Positions 23,811 to 35,000 of a DNA stretch of 64,000 nucleotides are shown one piece after another. The stretch is from Cylindrobasidium torrendii FP15055 ss-10 (taxonomy: Eukaryota > Basidiomycota > Agaricomycetes > Agaricales > Physalacriaceae). The notes under the pieces are model-generated. The model was not told where the DNA came from, ran no database searches, and saw only the letters and a program-made list of their open reading frames with translations. The translations under genes were made by a program, and so were the position numbers. How positions within the stretch are numbered: position 1 is the stretch's first letter; each line of letters begins with the position of its first letter. The DNA lies in NCBI GenBank assembly GCA_000934385.1, contig KN880450.1, forward strand, positions 143,438 through 207,437. Direction: 5' to 3'.

Positions 23811-25346
23811 ATGCTTGTCTCCGAACTATCAGCTTCGCTGACCATTCCGCCTGAATTTTCGAAATTAAATGCCCTAGATGAAGATGACACAGCTTTGGAA
23901 CTTCAAAGATGGAAACAAGGCGTAGCAGCAAAACTAGACGAGCTGAGGAAGATGATTCAAGACGCGTCCGAGTTGTCGATGGACGACCGCGCCGATGCCA
24001 TTTCATCTACAGTCGCATTTTCTTTCGAGAAAAAGCCATGGGTCACATCTCATGCACACGATATTGCCGTCGGTACGCAGCTTTGACGCGTTTTTGCGCG
24101 ATATTCATTACCACACAGCTATCCTTGGTCGATTCGAGCCTGACGTCCAGTTGCTTCGACACATCTTACTTCGGAATGTCAAGCCCGTGTTCTCTCACAA
24201 CCTACACCCCCATATCAATCCGGAATCCGGACGAAAGCTCTCTCGCCCGGCTGGAGGACAAATGGCTACCTCTGACTATTATGAGGACCAGACCTGGAAA
24301 CAAAATTTAGCAGCAGGGTACATTGTCGAATATGTTGTCCAACATCTGAAGGTGTGCTCATTCGAAATTTCAGAATCTCAATCACTCATCCGAGCAGGCG
24401 GAAGACTACGAAACCATTTGGCCATTGCTCATTCCACCACTAATGACCATCCTCGACGATTACCAAGTGCCCTACAAACTGCATTCAGTCATCATCCTCC
24501 GGCAAATGCTTCAAAATCTCTCTGCCTCTCTTCTAAGGCGAACCGGATTGGATGTCCTCCTCACACAGGAAGGTTTGGCATCCCTCTAATCCTTTCGGTT
24601 GTTTATATTGTGATTCCAGTCACTCACAACCTGCCTTGGTCAATTAGACAGCCCAGAATCACCTACACTCGTGAAGGAGGTTGTGCTTGTATGGCTTCAA
24701 TTGACCCTCATGACTACGGATGAGGGCAGCATTCAGCGCTTCGACTCGTTATGTGCGCTGCTCGGTGACCGTATCATTGGTTCTGTCTGGTTCTATGGAT
24801 CACAATACCCAGATGTGATCCTTGCAACACTCGACATTCTTCCAGACATAATTCGGGCGCTTGGGATTGGGAGCGCCAGATTCTTGAAGGTTTGCCACCC
24901 AATCAGTGTCGTCGACATCTCCCTAACCCACTGCAGGCCTTGATGCATCAATTGCTGCATCCTTTGCTCACAAAGGATGCGCCGTCGTTAAGACTTGCGC
25001 AGTTACAAGCACGCTCACTCAACGTCGTTATAGTGGTCATTCAAGAGTGCGCACCGCGCATGGCGTCCTGGAAAATCAAGATTCTAGACGCTGTATGCAG
25101 GTGCTGGGTCAGCATAAAGGAAGTCGATTCCATTGGACTCTATGAGGACTCCCCCGAGAGGGAAGAAGTGAAAACCAGGCTGCGGGGAGTGTGCAAAGAG
25201 CTAGCGCGGACTTGTCCTACTCTTCTCGAGGTCTGTCGCTTCCGAGTCACGCTTGCCTTAGTCTCATTGTATTGGTGTAGAACGAGTACAAGAAAATACT
25301 GACCTTAGACGAACAAATGTTTGGAGAACTTCTGGCTGGACTTTGA
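23811..25346 (+). CDS. TTI2: TELO2-interacting protein 2 (TTT/ASTRA complex)
   Basis: Subunit of the Tel2-Tti1-Tti2 co-chaperone that matures PIKK kinases (TOR, ATM/ATR, TRRAP). The family core is clear: LLRNVKPVFSHNLHPHINP, SGRKLSRPAGGQMATSDYYE and VEYVVQHLK; further on are LIPPLMTILDDYQVPYKLHS, LLRRTGLDVLL and VVLVWLQLTLMTTDEG. The rest is alpha-helical HEAT-like repeat. At least five introns; the final exon splices into NEYKKILTLDEQMFGELL and stops at 25344-25346. Some internal junctions (near 24300 and 24560-24650) are uncertain. Confidence 0.85.
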
Positions 25347-25430
25347 CTTGCCAAGTAGTAATTGTATCACAATCTGTACATTCTTTTATTTGCATTTCCT
25401 GTTCACCTACATGCCCAGTGGAAGGCAACT

Positions 25431-26787
25431 TTAAGGCGATGCCCACGACCAATCCGCATACCCCGTATCCTGATACATCTTCCTCACAATAGCCTCTTTC
25501 TCCTCTCGATCCGCGCTCTTGCCTGTCGCTGCCGTGACCTCCCGCCATACTCGCACACACTCGTGCACCTCTTGAGGATTGCTGAAGCCCGCCACTAGCG
25601 GGAAAGCGTTCTCAGTTGCCTTCCGAATGGCGTATCCCAGCGCAACATCGGTCAGTGGCGTGCCCGTCTCTGCACCGGCCGTCTTCGACACGGTCTTCAG
25701 CTCTTCAGGTGCTGGATGCCACGCAGGAACATTGGGCGTGAGGAGGCCCATGCTGAAGGGTGACGCAGTGACAAGCTGCTGCACTTTCGCGCGCGCACGC
25801 AGTTCAGAGGCAAATTGGAGGAAAGATTCGTTTTGGAGGGTCAAGTGAGAGTAGGACATGATGATATCCACTGGCTTGTAAGGGGGGTTATGCAAGATGA
25901 GCAACGCAAGTCGAAGCAAAACCGGCTGTGGGTAACCTGGACACACATCTATATAAGCACGAGGATATCAGCCTGTAAATGGAAATTGCCAACCTGTTAT
26001 GCCGATGCGCTTAATGATACCTTGCTCTTGAAATTCGCGCAGAACGTTGAATGCATCGAGAATCTTTTGGTCTCCCTCCCCGCGGATGATACCTTCCTGA
26101 CCTTCTGCCAGACCATATTCAGCCCGCTTGTCCGAAAGTGCTGCAAGATGGTTCCCAGATTGGACTGGCATGACAGATGTGCAGACAAACTCGGTATCGT
26201 GCAGGTAAACCACGTCCAGGTAGTCTGTCTGGAGCCGCTGGAGACTGCGCTTGACACTGTCGCGAATAGCGTCTGGGCTGTAGTCGAAGGTAGTCGCTCC
26301 AAAGCGACCGCATTTTGTTAACTATGGCCAGATTAAGTCAAAAACATGAACACCATGGGGCCGGACACGGACGAGTGTGTATGAAGACCTAGGGAACTCA
26401 TCCTTTATTGCCTGAAGTGCCTTTCCGAGAACGAGTTCAGATGGGCCGTAATAGATGGATGTATCGATAGCTCGAATACCGTAGCTGCGTAAGAGATGAA
26501 GAAGATCAATGAAATGAAATGAATAAAGCATTCGAGACGCACCGAAAGGCCAGTTGGACGATCCTTTGTGGGATCAGGCTCTCCAAATGGTCGTCCGTGT
26601 TGTACTGGTTGGACAACACGCCACCTCCGATAACCAATGCAGGAAGAGGCAATGGAGCCTCCGGATTGATCAAAGTCTAAACAGGAGAACAATGTTGGAT
26701 GTGCTGAAGTGCGTTTCATAAAGACCGTGTACATACAACCAGAGGGCCTTCAGAGGGCTGGTCGTTAATCTCATTGGGATTGGACAT
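25431..26787 (-). CDS. Aldo-keto reductase, D-arabinose 1-dehydrogenase type
   Basis: Resembles fungal Ara2 and plant L-galactose dehydrogenase, which oxidise the sugar before the last step of D-erythroascorbate or ascorbate synthesis. Start at 26787 (MSNPNEINDQPSEGPLV); exon 2 holds LPALVIGGGVLSNQYNTDD; exon 3 RYGIRAIDTSIYYGPSELVL (catalytic Asp and Tyr); exon 4 LLTKCGRFGATTFDYSPDAI (catalytic Lys) and TDYLDVVYLHDTEFV (catalytic His); then IKRIGITGYPQPVLLRLALL. The tail is DTGYADWSWASP. It ends 84 bp from the TTI2 stop, convergent. The exact substrate cannot be read from sequence. Confidence 0.85.
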
Positions 26788-27073
26788 CGTCGTCGGAGGC
26801 AAAACAGGGACTTCGGAAGATCGTCTCAGGCAAAGTTGTTTGACTCTACCGATGCGGACCGCCGCGGCGCGGTTGAACCAAGGTTACTTTCAACTTTGCA
26901 CAGTGATAAGAGAGCCGTCAAAGGCGGTCAGATGATATTGGGCGATGCTTCGATTCGTGAGACCTCGTGAGGTATATAAGGGTGATTACTAGGACGATGG
27001 ATGATATACAACAATAAAGGAAATAATGAAGGGGTCGGGATAATATGATGCTAACGCTCGTAGATTGGTAGGG
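26788..27073. other. Intergenic, aldo-keto reductase promoter side
   Basis: Upstream of the aldo-keto reductase and downstream of the NDUFA4-like gene, both minus. A GC-rich patch (CCGCCGCGGCGCGG) lies near 26860. No gene seen. Confidence 0.4.
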
Positions 27074-27542
27074 TTACAGAGCTTCCCGCTTCCAACTGGC
27101 GAAGGAGATAGGTCAGCATGATGTTGACTTGGATTATTGAGGACATACGCTTTGTCGAACTTGTGGTTAATCTGAACGAGCTTAACGCCCTCGTCAGGCT
27201 TAATGTCGTTCCATGGCGTAGGGTTGCTCTTGGTCCATTGAACTGTGAAGCAAAGACCGTCAGCATAAACCCTCACGAGAAGCATGTTCATGAACGTACT
27301 GGTGGGTCCCATAGCGAGATGGTATGTATACCATGATGCGCCTACGACGACTCCGGAGACGACAAACACACTGCAAAGAAATTAGAACTCTTCAAAGCCC
27401 TTGACTCATTCCGTCAAACAACGCACATTGGCAGTGCCTACAAAGTTCATCAGCAACGCACGAAACTCAGTGGCACACAAAAACAAACCTCAACGGCGAA
27501 CCAGTTCTTCTTGAACTTCTGGAAAGCTGCGCGAGATGCCAT
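27074..27542 (-). CDS. NDUFA4/MLRQ-like mitochondrial inner-membrane protein
   Basis: Short single-pass respiratory-chain accessory protein of the NDUFA4/MLRQ family, associated with cytochrome oxidase or complex I. Five exons in 469 bp. Spliced order: MASRAAFQKFKKNWFAVE, then an 11-nt microexon (27427-27437), then VFVVSGVVVGASWYTYHLAM (the membrane helix), QWTKSNPTPWNDIKPDEGVK with LVQINHKFDK, and a last exon WKREAL. The microexon gives ALPI, the family's conserved NWxAVEALPI junction; skipping it breaks the frame. Length is about 77 residues. Whether it belongs to complex I or IV cannot be told. Confidence 0.8.
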
Positions 27543-28056
27543 TGGGAATGGTAAGGGTGGCAGTAGTGGATGTTGAGATAGGTGAAATGTGGGTGACTGG
27601 TGCTTTATTTTCACTCGAGACAAACCTCAATAAATACTCGGAGTTCCGATTTCTCACGGCGGGATGGAGAGCGAAGGTTTAGCTGGATCGTTCTGGGACC
27701 CGTCGACTCCAGTTCGAGCCCGTCGGCGAGGTCCATGGTGGTCCGTGATGTCAATCCACGTGCAAATGCCATTGTTTGAGAACTCGTTCGATCGGGTTCT
27801 CGAACTTTGCCAACTGTCTTCCGCGCTAAAAGTGTGTCCAAACCAAGTCCAAAATCAGGCGGGACTACGCCCCATGGGGCGTCTCGCCCATCTTGCTGGC
27901 GCTATCGCAATGATGTCAATTTAATTACGGCTTGGTAGGCATTGCCTTCAGCCCGAGATGACACAGTTGGATAGTCGTTCTAGACGCCAAATGGAGGACA
28001 AGGGATTACTTCCAGGGAACTACAACTACAAGCAAAGGTAAGATTATGCGCACGCG
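27543..28056. other. Intergenic, NDUFA4-like promoter side
   Basis: Contains CACGTG (about 27757) and CGATCG (27789-27794), 215-250 bp before the NDUFA4-like ATG. A minus-strand open frame at 27611-27841 shows no similarity I recognise. Confidence 0.45.
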
Positions 28057-29603
28057 TCAAAATCTCATCTTTTTCGGCGCCTAATAACAACAGTCAAGCC
28101 GGTATTTTGCAAGGCAAGCTTGTCCAACGTACCTGCTCAGTGTTCCAATCCGTCTCACGTCGTTTTCTCGACGGTGAGTCAACATCCATGAACGCACCCC
28201 CGTCTTGTTCCATCTCATCCCCGCCAGAATTGGGGAGCCAGACATTTAACTTAGAGTCTTCACCTCCAGTAACAATCACACCGTGCTGAAATGGTGTCAA
28301 CAAGGCGGCAAAGACCAGAGAGTAAAATCTAACAGTTTTATCCCACAGTAACGAGCGCACCACACCGACGTGACCATGGCTCCAAACGTTATGGATGTAC
28401 CACTGGCTCGAGGGTTGTCCCATGTCGCTGTTTGTTAACAACGCAACATCCCCTCTGTAACGTATAAGTCCATGGCAAGTGAGTTGCAGAATGGTAGTCA
28501 CTAACTCATTAGATCCAGTGAAAATAGCTGCCTGCCCATCTGGAAGAGAGTCACACGCGATGAGATAGTCCGTGACCCATGTCGCCTTCTCCCCATGCAA
28601 TGCATGCTCTCGCAGGTCGACACTTTGTATGGGATCAAGCTATCCACCCAATGTCAAGTTCATAATTCAAACAGCATCGGGAGGAACGCACAGTGCCACT
28701 CCATATCCCAAATGTCTCCATGTCGCTTCCAGCCCAGATGCTTTGGTTTCCCGGGGTCCAACCTGCTTGTGCGATACTGCAGCCCCAGTTCACAACGTCC
28801 GTCACCGCTTCGTACTCATCGTCCTCGGTGTAATTGGAAAGCGATATCAAGCCGTCTGTCGACGCGGACAGCAGAACGTTTTCCGGACCAAAGCGCACTG
28901 AGGTGATGTCGTCCGAGTGCGTCGACGCATGTGTTCGTAAGGGAGTGGCAGCTTGACGAGGATCCCTGTAAGTGTAAGGCGTAATCAGCTTTCGGCCCAC
29001 ACGCATTGGAGGCAACGCACCAATAAAATATGCTCGCGTCGTCTCCTTGCAAGTCGGATCCCGCAGCCACGGTGAGTCCATCTGCTGAGACATCACAACA
29101 CAAGAGGGGGATCTGGCTCCCAAGGTTCGTCACTGCGCAATAAGAATACCTTTGAGCCGTCAAAATCTCCACGAAAGAAAAGAACGGTACGGAGGTAAGG
29201 ATGGGGGAATGGACGATGGGGCAGAGCGTGAGCCCACAGAGGGAGTGGGGCAGGAAAGATAAGGATTCAACGCACTCTTGATACTATGCGAATTCGAACG
29301 ATCATCCCACACCTTCACCGAGCCATCATGCCCAGAAGACACAAGTGACTGCCTCGCGAACCCCGCGATGTTATCCACAGTCTTCAAGGAAGATACAGAT
29401 ACATCATGCCCCGCCAACGACTGAATCCTCTGTAGCGACTGCTTGTCGTAAATCTCGAGCGCGTTGGATGGCGCCGATGCCGCTGCCGCGTAATGGTCGG
29501 GGAGGGACGCAATCGCAATTACATAGGCTTCATTGGATATCCAAGAGCTTTTCGAAGGCCGCAAAGATGTGGTGAAATGTGACGACGCTGCTATTTGGGC
29601 CAT
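28057..29603 (-). CDS. WD40-repeat protein, WDR89-like
   Basis: Beta-propeller protein. Start at 29603 (MAQIAASSHFTTSLRPSKSS). Visible blades: IQSLAGHDVSVSSLKTV ... LVSSGHDGSVKVWDDRS; LLCCDVSADGLTVAAGS ... ASIFYWDPRQ; HSDDITSVRFGPENVLLSAS; WGCSIAQAGWTPGNQSIWAG; GHVGVVRSLLWD; HGVIVTGGEDSKLNVWLPN. The order and the final basic tail fit WDR89 homologs. The last exon is proposed as 24 nt (APKKMRF, ending at 28057); without it the frame stops at 28094. At least six exons; several junctions are approximate. Biochemical role unknown. Confidence 0.8.
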
Positions 29604-30119
29604 GGCAGATCAAGTTTAAAGTGCAGTGAGATCAAATCTCAAAATTTCTGATGCCGATCGCCACTTGCAGCCTTGCAAGTTGCAGGCTCGCACAATAGCC
29701 AATGGGGACACAATGTCGGCGAATATGGAAAGCATAATATCAAACCCATAATTTCTTATCTAAATATTCATGGTCGCGTAAACGCATCGGCTGCATCTGT
29801 ATAGCAAACCCTTGAAAATAAAGTTACACTCGAAAATATATACAAGTCTGCAGCTCCCAGTGGCGTCCGTTTAGCATCTAGCGAAACTGTGCGTAGGAGA
29901 TAGAAAATAAACAACAATCAGGATGGACGGGAAAGGGGAATGTGAGAACGGTAACGGGAATAGCTTGAGCTGTTATATGTGGATGGTGGTCAGGAGTAGT
30001 CATCAAGAGGCGACCAGGCCATCAACCAAAGGAACTATGAATACGAAGTGAGCCGTTAAGCAGAATGCTGCAAGCGCAAGTCAATCTAAAGTACCTCTGA
30101 TCAATAATAACAACGCACC
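29604..30119. other. Intergenic upstream of WDR89-like gene
   Basis: Contains the CGATCG at 29655-29660, 51 bp before the WDR89-like start, and the 3' flank of the coiled-coil gene. AT-rich near 29740-29850. No coding signal. Confidence 0.5.
29655..29660. promoter_or_regulatory. CGATCG palindrome upstream of WDR89-like gene
   Basis: CGATCG lies 51 bp before the minus-strand ATG at 29603. Function unknown. Confidence 0.45.
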
Positions 30120-33100
30120 TTACAGATATACAGCCCCATCATCGCCACATCGTTTGCACACATCACCAGCAAATGGAATCACCGCCGACCCTTCGGTCTC
30201 GAGCCGCAACCTCAACTTCTCAAGCTGCCGTTCTTTCGAAACAAGACCTCGCTTCCCAGTAACCGGAGAACTAACACCTTTCGCAACCTCTTCTGCCTTG
30301 GGTGACCAAGGCATGGTCATAAAGCTCGTAAAAGACGTCGAAAACTTGCTCAATGGAGACGACCAGCCCATGACGGGACTTGTCAACGGGCTAGTGTTCA
30401 ACCCAAGGTCTACACTGTTCATGACCGGTGAAGTGGCATCCGGAAATCTGGGAAGCGCGTTCATCGTGTTATCTAGGTCACAAATCAGTAAAAGACGTAC
30501 TCAAAACGGGATAGGCAGGGGTCGAACCATTTGTCTGGAAGTTCTGGGAGGATGTGAGCGGTTTACGAGTAGGTTGTCGGATGAATGAGGCGGTAGTGCT
30601 TGGTCTTGGTTTCGGTTGAGGGATGAAGGATGGCGCGCGCCGCGGCGGCGTTGTCGCGCCATTATTTGTAGGCGAAGATGGCGACGGCGAGCGCACTGCT
30701 CGTGGGATGCCCGAAGGCGAGCGAGAGCGTACTGCGGGTGGTGTTGCCATTGCTGGCCGCCCGAAATTGAACGCAGTGAAGTTGTCCTCGTCGGATTCAT
30801 ACATGTCGGATCCAAAGGCAGATTCCGTACGGATACAAGGAGATGGCTCCTCGAAAATGGGAGTGTCATAGTCTTTGGCCTTTGGAGTCTCAGGAAGAAT
30901 ATTGGAACCAAAGGAGAAGCTCTTCGGGGTAGGATCGTCCGACGGAGGTGTGAAGGTAATCTTGATACCACCAATGTCGCCGAACATGTCGTCGTCGTCA
31001 TCGTCAACCTTAGTCGCCTCGCTACCTTCTTCATCAAGGTCGTCTTCCTCCTCCTCTAGTACAACCTCTAGTGACCTTTGGTCATCCGGTACGTGTCCTC
31101 CAGTAGCAACAGGGCCAGCGCTGAGTAGCCATGTGGGCATGTCAGTGTCAGGCTCGTCGTACATGAAACCGCTGGAGAAGAGGGATTTGCTACGCTCGAA
31201 ACTGTAGTGCTCCTCGGTGTCGATGGGCGACATCGCTGGGCTCTCGTCGTTTTCGTCGAGGCAACCAAAGAAGCGGTCGACATCACTAGTGCTTTCCGAG
31301 ATACGGTTTGCATGGGGACCCCGAGGGAACGTCCAGGTCTTTGATAGTGATGCGCGTGCTTGGTGGGCAGGTGTAGTGGGAAGTACAAGAGTAGGCGGAG
31401 GTGGGGGCAGAGACGGTGCAGCAAATGAAGGGCGGCGGTATTCCTCCGTGAGGTCGTCGTCAGAAACGGGCCCGTCGCTGAGTTCAAAGTCACCCTCATC
31501 TTCATCTTCGTAACCGGCCAGGCAGTCGTCTTCATCGGAAGAAAAGTATTCGCCTTGGCCGAAGGGCATGTTGACAGTCCTGACAGACTGGCCGAATTGC
31601 GCCTCCTGGCTCATCGTGGATGAACTAGGTGTTGGAAAGGAAGAGTCAACAGATACACGTTTGGGGGCGAGGGGAGACCATGCGGCCGCGCCTGATGTCG
31701 ACATGGTGCTTTGTGTTTCCCGAAGGCTGGCAAGCTGATCCTTGAGAGCGCGGTTCTCCTGGGCCAAAGTGTCGACTTCTGCGTGAAGGGAGGTGTTGTC
31801 GGACTTGAGCTGGGCAACCTCCGCTGTGAGACTTTGCACCTGGCCCGTCAAAGCAACACGTTCAGTCTCCGCAGCACTGTGCTTGGTGCGGGCAACCCAT
31901 GCTTCCCTCCGCTCATTTTCAACGCGCTTGCCAAGAGTGGACACTTGATTGTCCATTTCCGCTACCCGCTGCCGCCAGCCCTCACAATCCCGTTTGAGCT
32001 CATCTCGTTCAGACTTGAGATCACGAACAAGGTTGATCATTTCGTCATCGACCGACGATGAGTTGGACGTGTCCGAGACAAAGGACGAGGGGCGGGAGTT
32101 GAGGCTGTCGCGACGGTGGCTGAGGCTGCGTTCGAGGTCCATGATGCGGGCCAAAAGCGCATTGTGGCTCTTGAAAAGGAAATGCTGCTCGCTGACGCTG
32201 AGAGGACGCGTCTGGCTTTGGTTGCGAAAGGAATATGAGGAAGCGGAAGAAAGAGAGTAGTCGTCGTCGTCGGTTGCTATGCTGCTAAGGGAACGGTGAC
32301 GATCGGAGACCGGTGTCATCGCCGGCGTGGGCAGACCAGCGCCAACAGAAGACGTTGAAGAGCGCTTGTAGCAAATGCTGCTCCGTTTCGTTGGCTTGGT
32401 CTCTGGGGACTTGACAAGGGAGCCGTCAGCGGCGATCTGCAGTGAGAGTGACGGTCGCTTGGTGCTGGACAGGGTTGGAGAGGACGTCGAGGAATCGGAC
32501 GACGAATTCGAAGCCAGTGATAATGTGCGAAGCCCTCGGCGGGGCGCACTTGGGGGTGTAGGTAGGCCAAAGGCATTATCCGACTCAGGGGATACAGGGC
32601 GCAGCGTGAGAGTTGCTGGGCGGGGTCTGGCCATCGGCTTGGGGGCAGCCACGGGTGCTGGGGACTGTGCCTCCTCTTCATCCTCGTCCTCTTCAAGGAG
32701 AGTATGAAGTTGATCTTTGGAAGAGGAGCTAGCACTCAGGAGCTTGAAGGAGTCCCGCTTGCCTGAGATCCCAAGACCGGGAGGGAAAGATGGCTTCGAA
32801 GCTGAATGAAATGTGGTTAGACTATTAGAAATGTTGGTGGCGCAGACACGTACGGAATTCGAACGATCCGCCATCGGAACTCATGATATCGGGGATTTCG
32901 ACCTTGGAGTCTGTCTTGCCCTCCAATGCCCAAAGTGCATGTCGGCGGATGGCGTCCTTGTCACCGCCCTGGGAGTCATCCTGTTGGCTGACTTCCACGC
33001 CCATCAAGTCCGCCGACTCGCGGCGAGTAGAGACCGAGGAACGACGGCGGTGATGCGAGTTGCGCTTAGCGGCGGCAGACAGTGCTGTGGGTGCGGGTGC

Positions 33101-33229
33101 AGGTTCGGGGGATGTGGATGGTGTGGGTTCTGGTGTGTCGTTCAGGCTAGCCGGTGTGGACTTGGAGGCGCCAAAGGTGAACGAAGATAGGGAAGCATTT
33201 CGTGAGTGCGAGCGAGCGTGAGCGTGCAT
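30120..33229 (-). CDS. Large disordered protein with central coiled coil, unknown
   Basis: About 1000 residues. Exon 1 is 33229-32854 (MHAHARSHSRNASLSSF), exon 2 runs 32801 to about 30500. The protein is Ser/Pro/Asp-rich with a coiled coil at about 32200-31700 (SEQHFLFKSHNALLARIMDL ... VAQLKSDNTSLHAEVDTLAQ) and acidic patches (LEEEEDDLDEEGSE). The tail is QLEKLRLRLETEGSAVIPF plus a CxxC (CKRCGD). The junction to the last exon is unclear: the strong donor gtacgt gives a 28-nt intron, whereas a weaker gtcttt donor with the acceptor before TTTCCGGATG gives 49 nt and keeps frame. No known domain; a scaffold or polarity role is only a guess. Confidence 0.7.
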
Positions 33230-34242
33230 GGGTCTCGGTTTCCCGAGCTTGAACGACTCGAACTAATAGCCATATTAGCCTTGATTTCACTGAGAAGGAT
33301 ACAGCGCAAACGCACGCGGTGCTGCGCCTGAATTTCATGGCTTTCGACTTGCATGGTAAATAGTTGGTTTTCTTGATTTGTACGTGGAGGCTAGACAGAG
33401 AAAAGAACGAAATTTCCTGGGAAGGAGAGTGGGATTGAAAAGAGAGTGAGGCCTTGAGAGAGCGGCCTTAGAGGCGGAGAGGGTCGTGGTAAGAGAACAA
33501 CCAAAAACCGCGGTTCGATCAACATCAGACCTTCTCTTGAATCAACCAATAACCCGTAGTGCCGCACGGTACCAGCCCGCCCCAGATGCATCCTCCCTCC
33601 TGCCTGTCTCCTGTCAATATGCGCCGACTTTCTTGCCATCCTCACAAATGAGCCGACACAACTTGCGACGGGCTCCTAAATCGGATATTTAGCCCCCCCC
33701 TGTACCCCGCTTCGCCTCTAATCATCTCTCTTCCTCCTCAAGGGGCCGGTGCATGCATCGACTTCGTCCTGGGAGTATTAACAGTCATGGTGCTGTTATC
33801 ATTTGGCCTTTTCCAAATGTCCGTGCTACTGATGTGCCTAATCACTGGCGACTACACAAGAGTATGAATCGGCACGCCAAAGGCTGTCCCAACGCATTCA
33901 TACATTCTCACGGTAGGATCCTCTGCATCTATCGCACGGGACTGGAACGGCACAAACGTACGGGAAACGCAAGGGAAACGAGTGGGTAACTGTCAGCAAA
34001 CTTGGCTTCATGTGGCCAGAATGCAATCAATCCATTCCCCAATGTCTACGCAGGAGGCACTATTCCATCTCCCTCTCCCTTCATAACAGCCGCTGCCAAA
34101 TTTTACACCTTTCTCTACAATGATGCAGACGAAAGGCTGGCTACTTTAGCGTTCAAACATTCGATTCCAGGCGTATAAACTACAATGGGTATTGATACAT
34201 AATCAGTTACAAATCAGTCACAGGTCCTTCGCGCCATTCCCT
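33230..34242. other. Intergenic, 1.0 kb
   Basis: Upstream of the coiled-coil gene. Holds an eight-C run (about 33691-33698) and a CT-rich tract (33700-33740). Open frames here have no recognisable similarity. Nothing else seen. Confidence 0.5.
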
Positions 34243-34639
34243 TCAATAATGTCTTTGGGTTGTATGGGCATGGGTCGTGCGCGGGGAGCTTCGAATTCCC
34301 AACGCGCGCTTGACCTTCACAGAGAAGGGAACATGTGCACTCCGGCCCTACCAGCCAAATCAGCCTCCATGACATCTATGAACATTAAAAAGAACGCGTA
34401 CCATCTTGTGAAGTTCATGCTTCGCATGCTTGCGTCCTGTACTCGTCGTGTTGGGATTCGACAAGGAAGCCTCTACACATGGGATGAGCCATATGCCTGC
34501 AGCTATGCGAGCGAAAGAACGTACTGTATCCAGCAGCAACACGATCTGGGTTCTTGCGGTGCCAGCGCGAGTGGCGCTTGGTGTGGGTGGTGGTTGTGTG
34601 GCTATGGGCCGGGCGGGTGGTGCGTCCAAATCCAAACAT
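34243..34639 (-). CDS. Small basic His/Thr-rich fungal protein
   Basis: Three exons on the minus strand: MFGFGRTTRPAHSHTTTTHT ... RKNPDRVAAGY (34639-34525), then EASLSNPNTTSTGRKHAKHE with LHKM, then GRSAHVPFSVKVKRALGIRS ... TQRHY, stop at 34243. About 98 residues, very basic. The NPNTTxxGRKHAKxEL block recalls a small family often auto-named 'histidine-rich' in fungal genomes; the name reflects composition only. No signal peptide or membrane helix. Introns use gtacgt and gtacgc donors. Function unknown. Confidence 0.65.
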
Positions 34640-35000
34640 GGTTGTGAATGAAGTGTGAGTTGAGTGATATTGTTATGTGAGCGGTGAAATTTGGGTAGGG
34701 TCTTTGAATGGCAAAGTTTACGGGAACGACTTATATAGGCCCACAGAGCGAATTGTCGTCATGCGAGGAGTTGATGATGATGCTGCCAGCGGGAATGAGC
34801 GCGCCACAAAGTTGATGTCATGGCTTCAGAATCAAGGTGCTTGTTCCTGTGTTCGAACCACAATCTACGAAATACAGCTGCGCTATAGCCACGCCCTTTT
34901 GTGCTCGTCATGGACTGACAACCTGCTGTCCGCCCCATGTGTGTATCTCGTGAGTAACGAAGCTTCTCTATCTTTCTTGTGTTGCATTGAATCGAGTCGT
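34640..35000. other. Intergenic, 0.36 kb
   Basis: Upstream of the His-rich gene, downstream of the MFS gene (both minus). Contains TATATAGG near 34733 about 95 bp before the His-rich start, a possible TATA element. Confidence 0.35.

Noticed and set aside
27700..27725. GTTCGAGCC resembling a tRNA B box
   Set aside because: No matching T-stem, no A box and no cloverleaf could be drawn around it.
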